From Sipunculus nudus (Eukaryota; Annelida; Sipuncula; Golfingiida; Sipunculidae), in assembly GCA_026874595.1 (NCBI GenBank), contig CM049319.1, positions 53,084,917 to 53,148,916 of the forward strand: a stretch of 64,000 nt of DNA, given 5' to 3'. The notes beneath the pieces were generated by a model. That model was not told where the DNA came from. It saw nothing but the letters and a program-made list of their open reading frames with translations, and searched no databases. Shown one piece after another: positions 46,561 through 58,404 of the stretch (its first letter is position 1; every line of letters begins with the position of its first letter). The position numbers and the translations under genes were made by a program.

Positions 46561-47865
46561 GTAGAGAGCTTATCAATAAGGCACTTCTCAAAAAGAAACT
46601 GTATCAAGATGTGTTATTGTGGTGAAAGTGCATTTTTGTGATTGACTGAGATCAAATGACTCATGAGAGAGTGTTTGCTACATATATTACACTATTCTAC
46701 ACAAATGTATGTGGTAACCTTGATATATATGTGGATATTAAAAATGAATATGAGAAACTGATTTGTACCACATATAATTTCTCTTTAGTAAATGGTATGT
46801 ACCGTGGATGTCACATCTATTTGGTAATGTAAATGAGATTTTTTTTTCGCACCAACTATAATTACTCTTTGGTAACAGGTGAACCTCATTAAACTCTTAA
46901 CATCACACGAATGCAATGTAGACTAATTAAGAATTGTGTGTAAAAAGTATTGTAGGGTATTGTAACACTGCATGCACATCAATGTAGTTTTCTATGCACA
47001 TCTATGCAATTTTGATGATAAAATTATTGATGTAAGGCTGTGAGAGTGATTTATGTTTCAATTAACACATTTAAGTTCTGAGAAATGTTTGTCTGAGTGC
47101 AAAAGTCATCAAGATAATAAAATAATAACGTATTACTAACAAAAACTAAAATTGGTTATTGGTCCAAGCCCATCTGCAGATGGGCTAGAAAGTGCATGGT
47201 ATCAAATCCGTTATTGGGCTGCCCATCTGCAGATGGGCAGTCCAATAACGGATCCTCATATGGGCCAAGCCCATCGGCAGATTGGCCAGATCCGCAAACG
47301 GGCTCCAACATATATACTAATATTTTAAAGCATTAAAAATCAATATGTGTGGTTATATGGAAGATTCAAAGATTCCAAAAGCATTGTTTGTGGTCTTGAT
47401 ACAGAAATTTTCATGTCATATTAAACTATTCCAAGTTCCTTGTAAAACGGGGGTATCGGTAAAAACCGTTGTCTGGATATTTTATATTTCTATATAGTTT
47501 ATCTGAATATGAACTGTGACAGGTCTAATTGTTACAAGATATAGATAAGGTACTTATAAAAGCTAAAAAGAGACAAATAATGCTCACACACAAAAAAAAA
47601 TAATCAGCCATATGTGATCAGCAGAAAAGAAGGCATATCTGCATATGTAAAATGGCATATGAGTACGCATTATTCCTAAAGGAAAGTTTGTACATTACAG
47701 GAATACAATTATCTCTACGGTACACTTGTTGGATAAAACAGACCATGTAGATCCGGGCATAAAGGCCAACATCTCGGATGGAATCTACTTTTTTTTATTT
47801 ATTTTTTTTCAGGTAGCCACCTCCAATGTTAATGCAAACTTAACTACATATATGTACATTTGCAG

Positions 47866-48021
47866 ATTTTTATTCCGGTTTCGGACTAGGTGACAGGGCA
47901 GTATCACACGCTTCCTCTCATTTTATGTCCTGGCGTTCACCAAGTCCCAATGACTACTGCACCTGCGGGTCCTTGGTGCGTAATCATCCCCATTTCTGGG
48001 TCATACCATCGAGGATCCCCT
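47866..48021 (+). other. Possible isolated exon fragment
   Basis: After ATTTGCAG a phase-1 frame reads FYSGFGLGDRAVSHASSHFM, then DYCTCGSLV and HPHFWVIPS before a stop. No family is recognised. The good acceptor and extracellular-like Cys residues make it a weak candidate for a terminal exon of another gene copy or a decayed exon. Confidence 0.2.
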
Positions 48022-48584
48022 GAAAGGCGCACTCGTTTCGGAGATAAGCACGGTTCTTAGGCACGACCATCCCATCAAGCCTTGACGGAATCACTGTCGA
48101 GTGTGCATCAACCAGGGTATGCAAATGCCAAAATAATGTAAACCATCAGCTGTTTCCAGTGGTGAAAACTGCGCCCCCCCCCCCCCCTTACTGATCATGC
48201 GGTAGAGTGTTTCTAAATTAAGGAGGGAACCTTCACCAGAGATCTTTCATTGTGACTGGAATTCAAGAAGAGCGGCGCAGATTGCCCAATTTAATACTTG
48301 ATCTCTTACACAGCATCATCGACTTCTGTAGTTGCATGGTCAACGGTTTCACCAATGAATTTATATAATAGGACTTTAGCAGAAAAATAAGTAATTCCTG
48401 ACTGTCTTTCAGGCATTGCTGTGCCTTATAGGACTTAAATATAATACATAATTTCAACCATGTTCAAGATCAATCCATGTTGACTTTACCTGTATACACA
48501 TATATGGTCACTTGTAACAGATATCCTTATATTACATTTTCCAATGCCCATCTCAATATTATTCGAATACGTTCTAAGCGTATC
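48022..48584. other. Non-coding; poly-C at 48175-48187
   Basis: Nothing further recognised. Confidence 0.3.
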
Positions 48585-48624
48585 TACGGAGCCCGGGAGA
48601 CGACATGGTGAAAAATATATATTA

Positions 48625-48925
48625 ACTCGTGCGCACGAATTACAAATCCGTGCGCACGAATTGCTAATTCGTGGCCACGAATCGCTAATTCGTGGCCACG
48701 AATTACTTATCCGTGCGCACGAATTACTAGGTGTGAAAAATATATTTCCAAGGTGGAAAATATATATATTAATTCGTGCGCACGAATTACTAATCCGTGG
48801 CCACGAATTACTAATTCGTGCGCACGAATTACTAATCCGTGCGCACGAATTACTAATCCGTGCGCACGAATTAGTGACCAATGAGTACAGCTCTCTTATG
48901 TTCGTGCGCACGAATTACTAGCCAA
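48625..48925. repeat. 21-bp palindromic minisatellite (CGTGCGCACG core)
   Basis: About 12 units of CGTGCGCACGAATTACTAATC type, some with GTGGCCAC at the centre. Each unit contains the palindrome AATTCGTGCGCACGAATT or a close variant. The 21-bp period keeps frames open on both strands, giving heptapeptide-repeat frames (RAHELLI on plus) that are probably not genes. Two further copies of the palindrome occur at 51964-51980 and 52026-52042. Confidence 0.95.
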
Positions 48926-49217
48926 TGAGAAGCAAGCACACATCGTCTCTGTCTAGGCACAGGGTGGCAGTTTTAGCGGGCACACACGGTTAACAAAATG
49001 GAGCCCAGCGCCTTCCGACAATTCCATGACTTCCTACCTTGGAAAATTCGGAACTCTGTATATTGAAAGTAGAAAGGCTTTAAGCGATACTTAAAGAATA
49101 TAAATATAAAACTCACAGACCCAGTTGCCGTGCATGGTGGAAAATTTCTCTGGCTTTCTCTGGTAAAACAAAACAACAACGAACCTTATAATCGTTTGGG
49201 CATAATGGGCACATTAT

Positions 49218-49251
49218 TAAGATAAGATAAGATAAGATAAGATAAGATAAC
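49218..49251. repeat. (GATAA)n tail of the minus-strand LINE
   Basis: Six or seven GATAA units. On the minus strand this is a TTATC microsatellite at the 3' end of the LINE. The same tail occurs at 58412-58427 beside another copy. Confidence 0.85.
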
Positions 49252-49451
49252 ATTTATTAGCCTTCAGTTCCAGGAATTTGTTGTTGACTTGCAATTCATT
49301 ACATAAGTAAATAGATAGATAAATACATAAAAATAATACAAAAATACATAAAAATCACACATAACATATTGATGCATGTAAAATTAAGCATGTAAAAATG
49401 ATAAAACAGATAATTCTGCAGGTAAAACACATAATTCAAAACATTAAATTT

Positions 49452-50805
49452 CTAAGAGGGTTGTGAGTTAAAGTGTTTAATACTGTGTGGTACGAGAGAT
49501 TTTTTAAAACGAGTTGTTCTGCAGAATATTGTATCTAGGCGTTTACCTGAAGGTAAAAAACGGAACTCTGAATATAGGGGATGTGTTTTGTCATTCATGA
49601 CCTTAGATATGAAGGCCATTGTTTTGGTTTCACAGATTTCCTGGTGTGTGGCAAGAGAAGTACCAGTTATTCTACTACTTCTCTTCCTGGTATTATTCAA
49701 CTGTTTCTTTAACTTATCAGATATATTTGTAAACCAGCACTCCAGTGAATAAGTAAGGACACTGGAAATTACTGAATTATAAAACATGGTAATTATGGTT
49801 TTGTCAATATTAAGCTTTCTTAGATAATAAAGGTAATATAATCTTTTGTTTGCTTTCTTGGATTGATTCAACACATGTTCTTTCCAATTCAGATTTCTGT
49901 CAATAATACATCCTAAGTATTTATAATTTTCTACAATATCAACATCTTCATTTTTGATAGCAACTGGGGTAATTACAGATTTTGATCTCCTAAAATCAAA
50001 TACTACTTCTTTAGTCTTCTTTACATTTAACTGAAGGTAGTGTTCCTCACACCAACCAGTCACATATTGAATGGTTTTCCTGTAGAGCGATTCATCATTC
50101 TTGTGTATCAGGCCTAGAATGACAGTGTCGTCTGCATATTTGATAATTTTACAATCTGAAAGGCTCACAGACAAATTATTTGTATATAGAATAAAAAGGA
50201 CTGCTGACAGAACACAGCCTTGTGGAGCACCAGTATTTATGATTATATCTGAAGAAGTTTCTTTGCTTGTTCTAACATGTTGTCTTCTATCCGAGAGAAA
50301 ATCTAGAATCCATAGACAGTAGGAAAGAGGAATGTTATATCTACAAAGCTGATTGATCATAATGTGTGGCTGTATTGTATTGAAGGCTGAAGAATAATCA
50401 ATGAAAAGTGATCTGGCATAATTTCTGGGGTCCCTGTCTAAGTGTTGATAAATATAATGAGTTAATGTGGCAATTGCGTCGCTTGTGCATCTGTTGGATG
50501 AATATGCAAACTGATGTTGATCTAGCATTGGTTTAACAATTGGAAGTAATTTATTAAGAACTATTCGCTCCAAAGATTTTGCGAGAATAGATGTTAGTGC
50601 AACAGGCCTAAGATCATTCATCACTTTAGGAGAGTTATTTTTGGCGACTGGAATTATTTCTGCGGTCTTCCATAATTTTGGTAGTTTACATAAGGAGAGA
50701 GACAATTGAAAAATGTAATGTATGATGAAGGACAAACTATTTCTACAGGTTTTAATTAATCTGCCACTGATTTTGTCGGGTCCACAGGCTTTCTTTACAG
50801 GCTTA
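49452..50805 (-). CDS. LINE reverse transcriptase, partial open frame
   Basis: Continuous minus frame open from about 50805 (first Met at 50735) to the stop at 49452, about 450 codons. Order of marks: KKACGPDKISGRLIK, WKTAEIIPV, MNDLRPVALTSILAK (finger motifs), FIDYSSAFNTI (first catalytic Asp), GAPQGCVLSAVLF, KYADDTVIL (YADD active site, near 50135), KYLGCIID (thumb side) and a C-terminal stretch ending near HSIKHFNSQPS. It would copy element RNA into DNA at a nicked target. The apurinic endonuclease half is missing, so it cannot move by itself. The clade is CR1/L2-like by overall pattern, not resolved. Confidence 0.9.
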
Positions 50806-50818
50806 TAGACAAAGCCGA

Positions 50819-51810
50819 TCAGGCTGAAAATTTTAAGTTATTTTGCTTCACAAAGAAACTACAGTTACAGTTCTCATCCGCCATTGACGATGATGCTAAA
50901 TTGCAAAGAACACATAAACAAGGTGAAATGAACTTCACAGAACTTCTCATGTCATATTTGGAATTCGCTTTCCTGGCAGGAACACATAAACATGATATGT
51001 TTGAAAGGAAATAAGCTTTTGGAAATTTTGAAAAAAATATAAATTCCATTTCTCTATGAAAGTTTTAGATCGTATGTACAAATCATTAATACGTTTTGTA
51101 CTGGAGTGTGGTGCTTTAATATTTAACAATTGTTCTGTCAGACAATCACACCAGCTGGAGAGTATACAACGGAAAGCATGTTTAACATTGTACTGGAGCT
51201 ATGGTAAACGAGCTATAAGGGTCAAGTATAAAAATAGAAGAGAGCTGGCTATACAATCCACATTTTATGAAATAATTAACGGACTACCTCCAGATTATCT
51301 GCTAATATATTAACTCAAACTCTGTCTCATGCTCAGCCCTATACAGTCCGCGCAAATCGCATTTGCTAAAGATATCGAGGTTCACACGGAAAGACTGTCG
51401 CTTTTCTTTCATTCCAATTTTCTTTTCTTTCCTTTCAATAGCCTGCAAACCTTTGAACAGTTTCCTATAATTCAGTCTACTTCGATCGATTCCTTTAAGG
51501 AAAATGTTCGTGACTATTTAAACCCTGCCTCTCCGGAAATATACAGTTATTATTGCGACAAACATCGTCAACATGAAATTATCCATACTCGGTTAAGACA
51601 AGGTGCCAGTTACTTAAATCAATACCTATTTTCAATTGGAAAGACTGATGGTTATAATCTAATTGATATGCTCGATATGGACTGGGACGTTTATTTTTAT
51701 TGTATTACGCCTACCAGTAATAATATATGTATAAATGTCAGTGTATGTGGAATGTCAATCTGTATAAACGTCTTATCGTGTGTGAATATATGTGCACTTT
51801 TCTAATCTGA
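50819..51810 (+). pseudogene. Older LINE C-terminal fragment, opposite strand
   Basis: Frame 51056-51313 reads KVLDRMYKSLIRFVLECGALIFNN, then LESIQRKACL, ELAIQSTFYEIINGLPPDYLL. Frame 51329-51690 continues with SLFFHSNFLFFPFNSL, SFKENVRDYL and HTRLRQGASYLNQYLF. This is the order of the region after the RT core in many animal LINEs (LI.P.LEY, LE..QR.A, DYL, SFFP...WN.LP, SFK..L, HTRLR...S.LN.HL). A stop and frameshift separate the pieces. The part at 50819-51055 is too decayed to read. Confidence 0.75.
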
Positions 51811-52089
51811 TCATTTATATATACATATATACATTCATGCTAATTTTTCACTTTCTTTTAATTTATATGCAGGAGAGCAGTTGCATTAGCCTTATCGGCT
51901 ACTTTGTTATCCTATTGAAATAAATATTTTTCCACCTTGGAAATATATTTTTCACACCTAGTAATTCGTGCGCACGAATTAATAAATATTTTTTCCACCT
52001 TGGAAATTTATTTTTTCACACCGAGTAATTCGTGCGCACGAATAAATAAATATTTTTCACCATGTCGTCTCCCGGGCTCCGTACGTATC

Positions 52090-52862
52090 TTATAACCAAC
52101 TGCTGTGGCATTCTGGTTTTCTAAGCACACGCATCTACTGCACGATGCAGACCCGGTAGTTATTCCTGATATTATCATTCGTGGTTATGGTATCTAAATC
52201 TTGAGGTGCTTGGTCCCGATTATCCGACATTAACGTACGGGGTTCTTAAAGATACATGTATTTGAATTCGCCAGATACCATTTACATGTACACAATTAAC
52301 ATTTTTTACGGACCGAACCAGTATAACCCTGTGCACTTGCAGATGTGTTATCTACTTTTGTCAGGGCGGCATATTTTTTTTGTAAAACTATTCCCATCAG
52401 TTTGTGACAGTTAAAATAAAAGCTGACTTATTCCCGCCTATATTCAGCTAAACTCAAAAGATATTTAATGCTTTTTTAATGCCCATCGAAGTGTACCAGG
52501 CGTCTGGAATAGTTAACAGGCCATAGGTTGTTTCTTTAACAGGATCAAGAAGGCTGTTTTAATCTCTTTTTTACTAACTAAACAAATTGATTTCTAAATG
52601 TTTGTTTCGCATTAATACTGTTGACGACTAATACCAAGCAATTAATCGGCAGGGAATCAGCAATATGTGAAATATGTAACACGTTCATCAATTTCAGGTT
52701 TAAAAGGGGCCAAATCATCTTTATAACCTAAAGGTAATCCCTTGGAGATTGTATTCAAAATAGACCAGAAAACGTTGATATCACGAACACAGACTGCTTG
52801 TTTTGTTAATATCAACGTGTTTATGATAAATAAGGGCCCGCCAAAATAAAACAAATTCAACA
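52090..52862. other. Non-coding, nothing recognised
   Basis: AT-rich sequence with no supported feature. Confidence 0.3.
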
Positions 52863-53090
52863 ATGGCATCGGACAGCACGCCGGTTAGGCGAGAGTTTTG
52901 CAAATGGCGTTTTGCAACAAATAGCCTTTTGTGCCTCAGCAAATACGCCACATACCATATAAGGTTACATTTTTCCCCTTTTGTCAACATTGCTGTGTTT
53001 ACAAACATGTTGTTGATCAACAAGTTCATACATTCGTCACGGAGGTATTATAAGAACTTCCCAAAACCAGAATTACCCTTAGATCATTAA
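52863..53090 (+). other. Small open frame with good start context, unassigned
   Basis: ATG in AACAATGGC context followed by SDSTPVRREFCKWRFATN and a basic, aromatic 75-residue frame. ATAAG|GTTACA at about 52965 could be a donor. No family is recognised. The nearby GGTACCTTTAAGG at about 53147 resembles a TTAA-type MITE terminus, so this may be MITE-borne. Confidence 0.2.
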
Positions 53091-53439
53091 TATAAAAACA
53101 GAGAAGCCAGAAATCACAAATTCTCTATCAAAATGTAGGTGAATGGGTACCTTTAAGGTGCATTTGATAACCATATGACAGTATCTTAGTGTAACGTATT
53201 TAATATCGTCCCTACGATATTTTATTCTGCAAAGACAATTATTAATAGTGTTGACTATTAGAAAACATTACATTATATATGACAGTGTAGTACCCAAGAT
53301 ATCTAATGTTATTCTAAAGATCAAAGGTTGGTAAATAAGTTTGACCTTGACCTTGAATACCCTCTCTAACCTTTGGACAGCTCCTGGAGCAGTTGGTATT
53401 ACAAGTACACTTTCAAAATCATATAAGTCGATCTAATAT

Positions 53440-53640
53440 TATTCATTTTGATGCGATAGTTACAATATCAAAGCAAAATCTAGCCTTTTTTATTATGATG
53501 GCGGCCATCTTGGATTTTTTGGGGGGACAGGGGGTCGATAAAATTTGTTACCTAACATTTTCCATCAGCTTACACCTAAATGAAGTGAAAAATAGTGTTA
53601 TCTCGATTAGGGCATTCAATTCCTAGACGGGTTTGGGATT
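53440..53640 (+). repeat. Dispersed repeat family C, copy 2
   Basis: Contains GGCGGCCATCTTGGATTTT, AAAATTTGTTACCTAACATTTTCC and TTATCTCGATTAGGGCATTCAATTCC. Inverse relative at 44560-44730. Confidence 0.6.
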
Positions 53641-53999
53641 TTGCTACATGAGCGACTACACTATACATTTAGGTCAAAGTTTATGTCAAATTTGGCAGGA
53701 AAAACAGTCAAACTCACCATTAAATGGCATTTTTTCAACAAAGCGTTATAAAAAGATATCTCAAGTGTTATTTCTGTTTGACTTTAAGAGTGCTCATTCA
53801 TATGTAGATATTTGTTGAGTCATAAAAGATATATATATATAAATTTTAAAATATTAGGTTTAGTTGCACATACCATCGCAAAAAACATGAATCCGCAGAG
53901 CCCCCCCCCCCCCCCCACAAAAAAAGTGACATACATTGCCGAAATATGACGATGCACTTGCCAATGCTTCCGGTAAAGATATAGCTCGACATCTATATT

Positions 54000-54003
<4 letters not shown>

Positions 54004-54058
<55 letters not shown>
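54004..54058. repeat. (TA)n microsatellite
   Basis: Pure TA. A poly-C tract lies at about 53901-53916. Confidence 0.95.
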
Positions 54059-54059
<1 letters not shown>

Positions 54060-54734
54060 TATCATATATTAAGATCTTGGAAGAGAAAAAGCAAAAATTG
54101 CCATGATATGACATGGTTTAGCAAGAATGTGACATAAAAAAAATTCAAAGGGCCATTTCCATCTAATTTAGATTGCATTATTATTTGGTGACCGTTCTGA
54201 GTTCAGTAAAAGGTTAATATCATGCTTTTAGGTCTAGTGTGATAGGAAAACACCAAACTGTCCATGAAATTGCATGATATGGTTTGTATTTGAAAAAGAA
54301 TTACACAAATGATATATAGATAGGCCTACATATTTAAAGCCCATCTACTCGACGGTTCTGACCTCTGACTTTTCTCGGACCACGCCCCTTTTTTTTCATA
54401 GGCAAGGCCCGACTATAAGTTGTCTAAACAAGGACAGGATTTTGTTCGCTAAGAATATGACATTTATACCTCTGTTTGTAAACATTGTAGAATTTCCAAG
54501 CTTGGGGTCACTGCATAAAGGGTACATCTATATTCTGGTCTCTTAAATAAACAAGGCCTACAGGCCTAAGGCGAACCTGTGCATTGGGAAATACACCAGG
54601 TATAATGTTTAAATGCTGGACCATTGCTTCTCATGTATATGAACAATGTAAGTGCTAAACATTTTGAATAAGAAACAATTACACAAACATCACTGCTGAA
54701 ATTCTTGCATGGATGCACACAGCACAAAAATGAT

Positions 54735-55030
54735 TGTAACTGGCATCACCAGTCTTGTATACAACGAAGCTATCAGAGATATATACATATGCTCAATTTC
54801 ATACTGATATATCAAACCACTCCTGAGAAATAGGCAGGGACACACACTGTGCTAAAGTAATTGTAGGTGGCACCACCAGTCATGTATACGACAAAGCTAT
54901 TCAATATGTAAAAATCAACCCAGTTTCAGGTAGAAATGATCAGGCACATTACACTTTGGAAAAGTCATTGTAGGTGGCGACACCTATCTTGTGAACGAGA
55001 AAGCCATCAAAGACACATAGACAGTCAAAA
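54735..55030. repeat. Dispersed repeat family B, three tandem copies
   Basis: TTGTAGGTGGC..CACC.NTCNTGTA recurs at about 54735, 54860 and 54970, each followed by ACAAAGCTAT or GAAAGCCATCA and then CAATTTCA / CAGTTTCAGG. Unit length is about 110-125 bp. Same family as 16435 and 17155. Confidence 0.65.
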
Positions 55031-55059
55031 TATCAGGCCAATACATCAAACTTACGTAG

Positions 55060-55770
55060 AGTCTGATGCATGACGCTGACCAGGCTTACATGAGAAAGGC
55101 AGTTGCCCCTAGTGAACTGTGACAAATTTGCTGGCTCAGGCTATGGCACTGAGTGAACTCATCACCTGCACCTGGCTAGACTGAGTGAACTTTTGATCTG
55201 TACCTGGCTGGACAGAATGAACTCTTGACCTGTTGCATAATCTGACACAGATGGCAGTCTGCCGAAGCTATAAAGAGATCCAGGCTGATCTTTGGTGCCA
55301 AATCTGAAGCAGTGGGCAGTCTGCCAATGCTATAAATAGAATGCAGCTACTGCACTGTGTGAACTCCTGACCTATACCTGGGTGCACTGAGTGAACTCTT
55401 GACCTGTTGCCTAATCTGATACAATTGGCAGTCTGCCAAAGCTATAAATAGATTCAGACTGACCTTTGGCCTGTTGTCAAATCTGAAATAGTAGCCGCAC
55501 CATAGCATAAGCTCACAGATTGGCTCCACATGCAGCCCTGAGGGGCATGACACCCATGAGGTGATCACATGATGCCCATGAGGTTTTAGCATGTCACCCA
55601 TGAGGTGATCCATGCCTTGTTTTTAGCTGCACTGATTGAACTCTTGACCTATATCTGGCTACACTGAATGAACTCTTGATCTGTTGCCAAACCTGAAACA
55701 GTTGGCAGTTTCTCAACCTATTAAAGATACAGACACAGTCTTGGCCTGTTGGTAAATCTGTTTACACATA
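55060..55770. repeat. Tandem block with GTGAACTC.TGACCTGT motif
   Basis: ACTGAGTGAACTC.TGACCTGT.CCTGGCT and ATCTGA.ACAGTTGGCAGTCTGCCAA..CTATAAA.AGAT alternate through the block, at about 55150-55330, 55340-55460 and 55630-55730. Internal spacing varies. No coding content. Confidence 0.7.
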
Positions 55771-56199
55771 CTGAAAGACTGGCTAAAACTCTTTTTTTTT
55801 AAGCTGACATATTCATAAACTTTTTATCAAAATATCTAGAATAATAAAAGATGCAGTTCTTTCATTGTTAAAGGTCCAATAATTCTGCCAAAAATCATTC
55901 AAGTCAACTTGAACAAAGACCACCTTAGAATAATTTTTGTGCAATGTTACAGAAGTTATAATTCAAACAAAAATTTTGTAGAAGAACAGTTTTGCAGTCC
56001 TCAGTCTGGAATAGACATAATAATGGCCATAAGACGAACTTAAGCTTTTCTGATATGATGGAAAGAATCATGTCCTAGGATAATTCTTTGAAAAATGGAA
56101 CGATTTAACTGACAGTTTCATCATAAACATTTTTTAGCTGAGAGAGACTAAAGTAAGAGGTTTTTTCCCCCCATAAAAACAGGTCAATGTAGTAGGCAC

Positions 56200-57730
56200 C
56201 ACAAAATCTGCAACTTCAAATATGAGTCATGTGACCAACATTTGCACAATACTTGGTAATGCTAACTTCTGTAATTTCTGTGATAACTATGTCAGTATGC
56301 TTACTTGGCCAAATGACTGTTCAAATTCATGTAACTCCACTAAAATCCATCAAATGCAAACCATTTGAACAAACTTGAGAGGGCTTGCCTCTGGAATCAT
56401 TTTTGTAAAATATTGAACAATTTGGCTGGACAGTTTACAAGGAGAAGACTTTAAAGGTTTTTCAGCTTTTCCCCTATAAAATCTAAGTAAATGCAGATAG
56501 CAAAAAAAAAAAGCTGAATCCCACAACATTTGATATATTTGACAGATTACTGCATAAAATCTCGGGATGGTAGCTCCTGCTATTCCTGAGAAATTATAGA
56601 TTAATGTACAGATAACCAATGACCCCCGTACAAAAATAGGTCAATGCAGGTGGCGCCACCAATACATGAATTTTATATATGACTCATGTGACCAACACTG
56701 GCATAAAATTTGGTGATGAAAGCTACTGCCGTGTCTGAGTTTATCATTTTAGTATGCTTTTTTTGACAGATGACTAAGTTCAACTTCCTGTAACTCACCA
56801 AAAATACACCGGACTTGAACCATTCGAACAAACTTGAGAGATGGTATAAAAAAATTATTTCTGTTAAATATTGAACAATTTGGCTTGACTGTTTCGGAGG
56901 AGAAGAAGTTTAAAGGTTTTTTTTAGCTTTTTTTCTCTATTAAATCTAAGAAAATGCAGAGTTTTTCAGATGACTAATTTTTTTGCATTAAATTTCATTA
57001 TGCAAGCTGCAGTCGTTTTCGAAATAGTATGGGTAACGTACAGACGACGGACGAGGGACGCCGCCACACCATCACATTAGCTCACAGGTTTGATAAAAAT
57101 TACTACAGATGCATATTGAATGCAAAAATATAATACAGATACATTTCACTGATGGCAAAATCTTGAATTAAATTGAGTATGGATATCAATTATTTATAAA
57201 CCATGTACAGCCGTCTTTATATACCCACAGAGAGCTGTATACCTGTGATAAATCTACATTTTTAAAAGCTTTTAAAAATATTCTTGTAAATATTAACCAT
57301 AAATGACCTGAAATCTAAATGTCTAGAGGCATGATGTAACGGATGCTAATAAACTGGTGCCCGGCTTAATGTAGCTGCTTCACACAGCTCACATATATGG
57401 TAATATGACTGAACCAAACCATTTGAACAAATTTGAATTATCAACATCTAAGGATAATTAATGTGTGAGATTTAAGGATTTGGCCCAGTGTCTTTTGAGA
57501 AGAAGATCCTTGTAGCCACTGAGCTAAAATGGGCTGTTATGGCATATGACTAAATTCAGCTTCCCATAACTCAGCCAAAAGTCACTGAACTGAGACCATT
57601 TGAACAAATAGAGTTTTTTCATAAAATTTCGTGATGCTAACTCTTGCCGTTTTCAAAATTGTATGGCTTAACGTACAGACGACGGACGCCGGACGACAGA
57701 CGACGCCACACCATCGCATAACCTCACGGG
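56200..57730. repeat. ~430-bp diverged repeats, three copies
   Basis: Phrases recur in order: ATTCAANTTCNTGTAACTC.CC near 56322, 56778 and 57553; ACCATTTGAACAAACTTGAGAG near 56360, 56818 and 57596; TTTGGCTNGACNGTTT near 56420 and 56880. TACAGACGACGGACG, followed by CGCCACACCATC, occurs at about 57037 and 57672. Copies are old. Confidence 0.65.
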
Positions 57731-58404
57731 TTCGCTAAAAATCTCGTGCATATGTGAAAAGTCATAATACAATATATATATTTTGTACCATCATATATAG
57801 TGAACAAATGATTTACAGAATAATCCTATACCATTACGAAATGTATTCATACCTGGTCTTCTCAATCTGCTTATGAATGCCGTGATACATCAAGATGTGT
57901 GTGTGTTTGCCCACAAACATGCATACCCTAAAGGTGTTTTCTTGACAGAAAGATATGTCATATATTGTTTTAAGTTAGCATGCAAAGGATGAAATATACC
58001 ACCTAGTTTTCCCACTTACTACACAAATCAGCAGACACACCGTAACGGGGTACCTTATAGATGTCAAATAACTTTATATATATATTAGTATATGCTGCAT
58101 GGACTTACACATAAACACGCGCTCAGTCGAAGCAAAGTTTCTATTCTTATAATTATATATTAGTCCTAAGTTATCTAAGACAATGTTGTTCACGGAAGAA
58201 AAAAACCTGATAAATTAATAAATACCTGGGCCAAACCGGTGTTTGTCAGTCTGGTAGCAGGACTGCGCAAAAAAAAAAATGATTTCGTCCATTCGTAGTG
58301 GAGGAGTGTGCCACGTCCCAGAGAAGACGATTCGGATTGACGCGTATATAGGATGCAAGGGCGGATCATGTAAGATTGTCCTGCCTTGACGGAGGTATAT
58401 AGGT
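57731..58404. other. Non-coding, nothing recognised
   Basis: No gene or clear repeat could be supported. Confidence 0.3.

Larger units (their letters stand above)
45212..47316 (+). mobile_element. 2.1-kb element with ~250-bp inverted termini and Ulp1-like remnant
   Basis: The left arm 45212-45455 is the inverse of the right arm at about 47068-47316. Shared words include TATATATGTTGGAGCC, GGCCCATATGAGGATCCGTTA, AAGTGCATGGTATCAAAT or inverse, and TCAGACAAACATTTCTCAG. The arms contain nested palindromes of CCCATCTGCAGATGGG. The interior is AT-rich, with a 61-codon open frame starting at 45458 just inside the left arm (no recognised family) and a decayed Ulp1-like stretch at 46389-46560. Long TIRs plus a captured protease suggest a Mutator-like or related DNA transposon. 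The superfamily is unproven. Confidence 0.75.
49216..50810 (-). mobile_element. 5'-truncated LINE (CR1/L2/Jockey-like), latest insertion
   Basis: Runs from the GATAA tail to about 50810, where coding similarity stops abruptly within the RT N-terminal region, as expected for 5' truncation during target-primed insertion. Its open frame is long, so it is young compared with the other LINE pieces here. It abuts the plus-strand LINE fragment at about 50815. Confidence 0.8.
48585..52083. mobile_element. 3.5-kb inverted-terminus element enclosing two LINE fragments
   Basis: Starts TACGGAGCCCGGGAGACGAC and ends with the exact inverse (GTCGTCTCCCGGGCTCCGTA). The direct repeat CGTATC flanks it at 48579-48584 and 52084-52089. 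Inner arms share the blocks GGTGTGAAAAATATATTTCCAAGGTGG and AATTCGTGCGCACGAATTA (or inverses). The left arm holds a 21-bp palindromic minisatellite and the right arm two copies of the same palindrome. The interior is dominated by a 5'-truncated LINE (minus) and an older LINE piece (plus). The element's own coding capacity is not recognised. A short open stretch from ATG 48999 (MEPSAFRQFHDFLPW...) may be what remains. Confidence 0.75.

Noticed and set aside
48486-48921. Heptapeptide-repeat frames on both strands (RAHELLI and NSCARIS types)
   Set aside because: They arise from a palindromic 21-bp array. Symmetry makes both strands open, and there is no signal of a real gene start or end.
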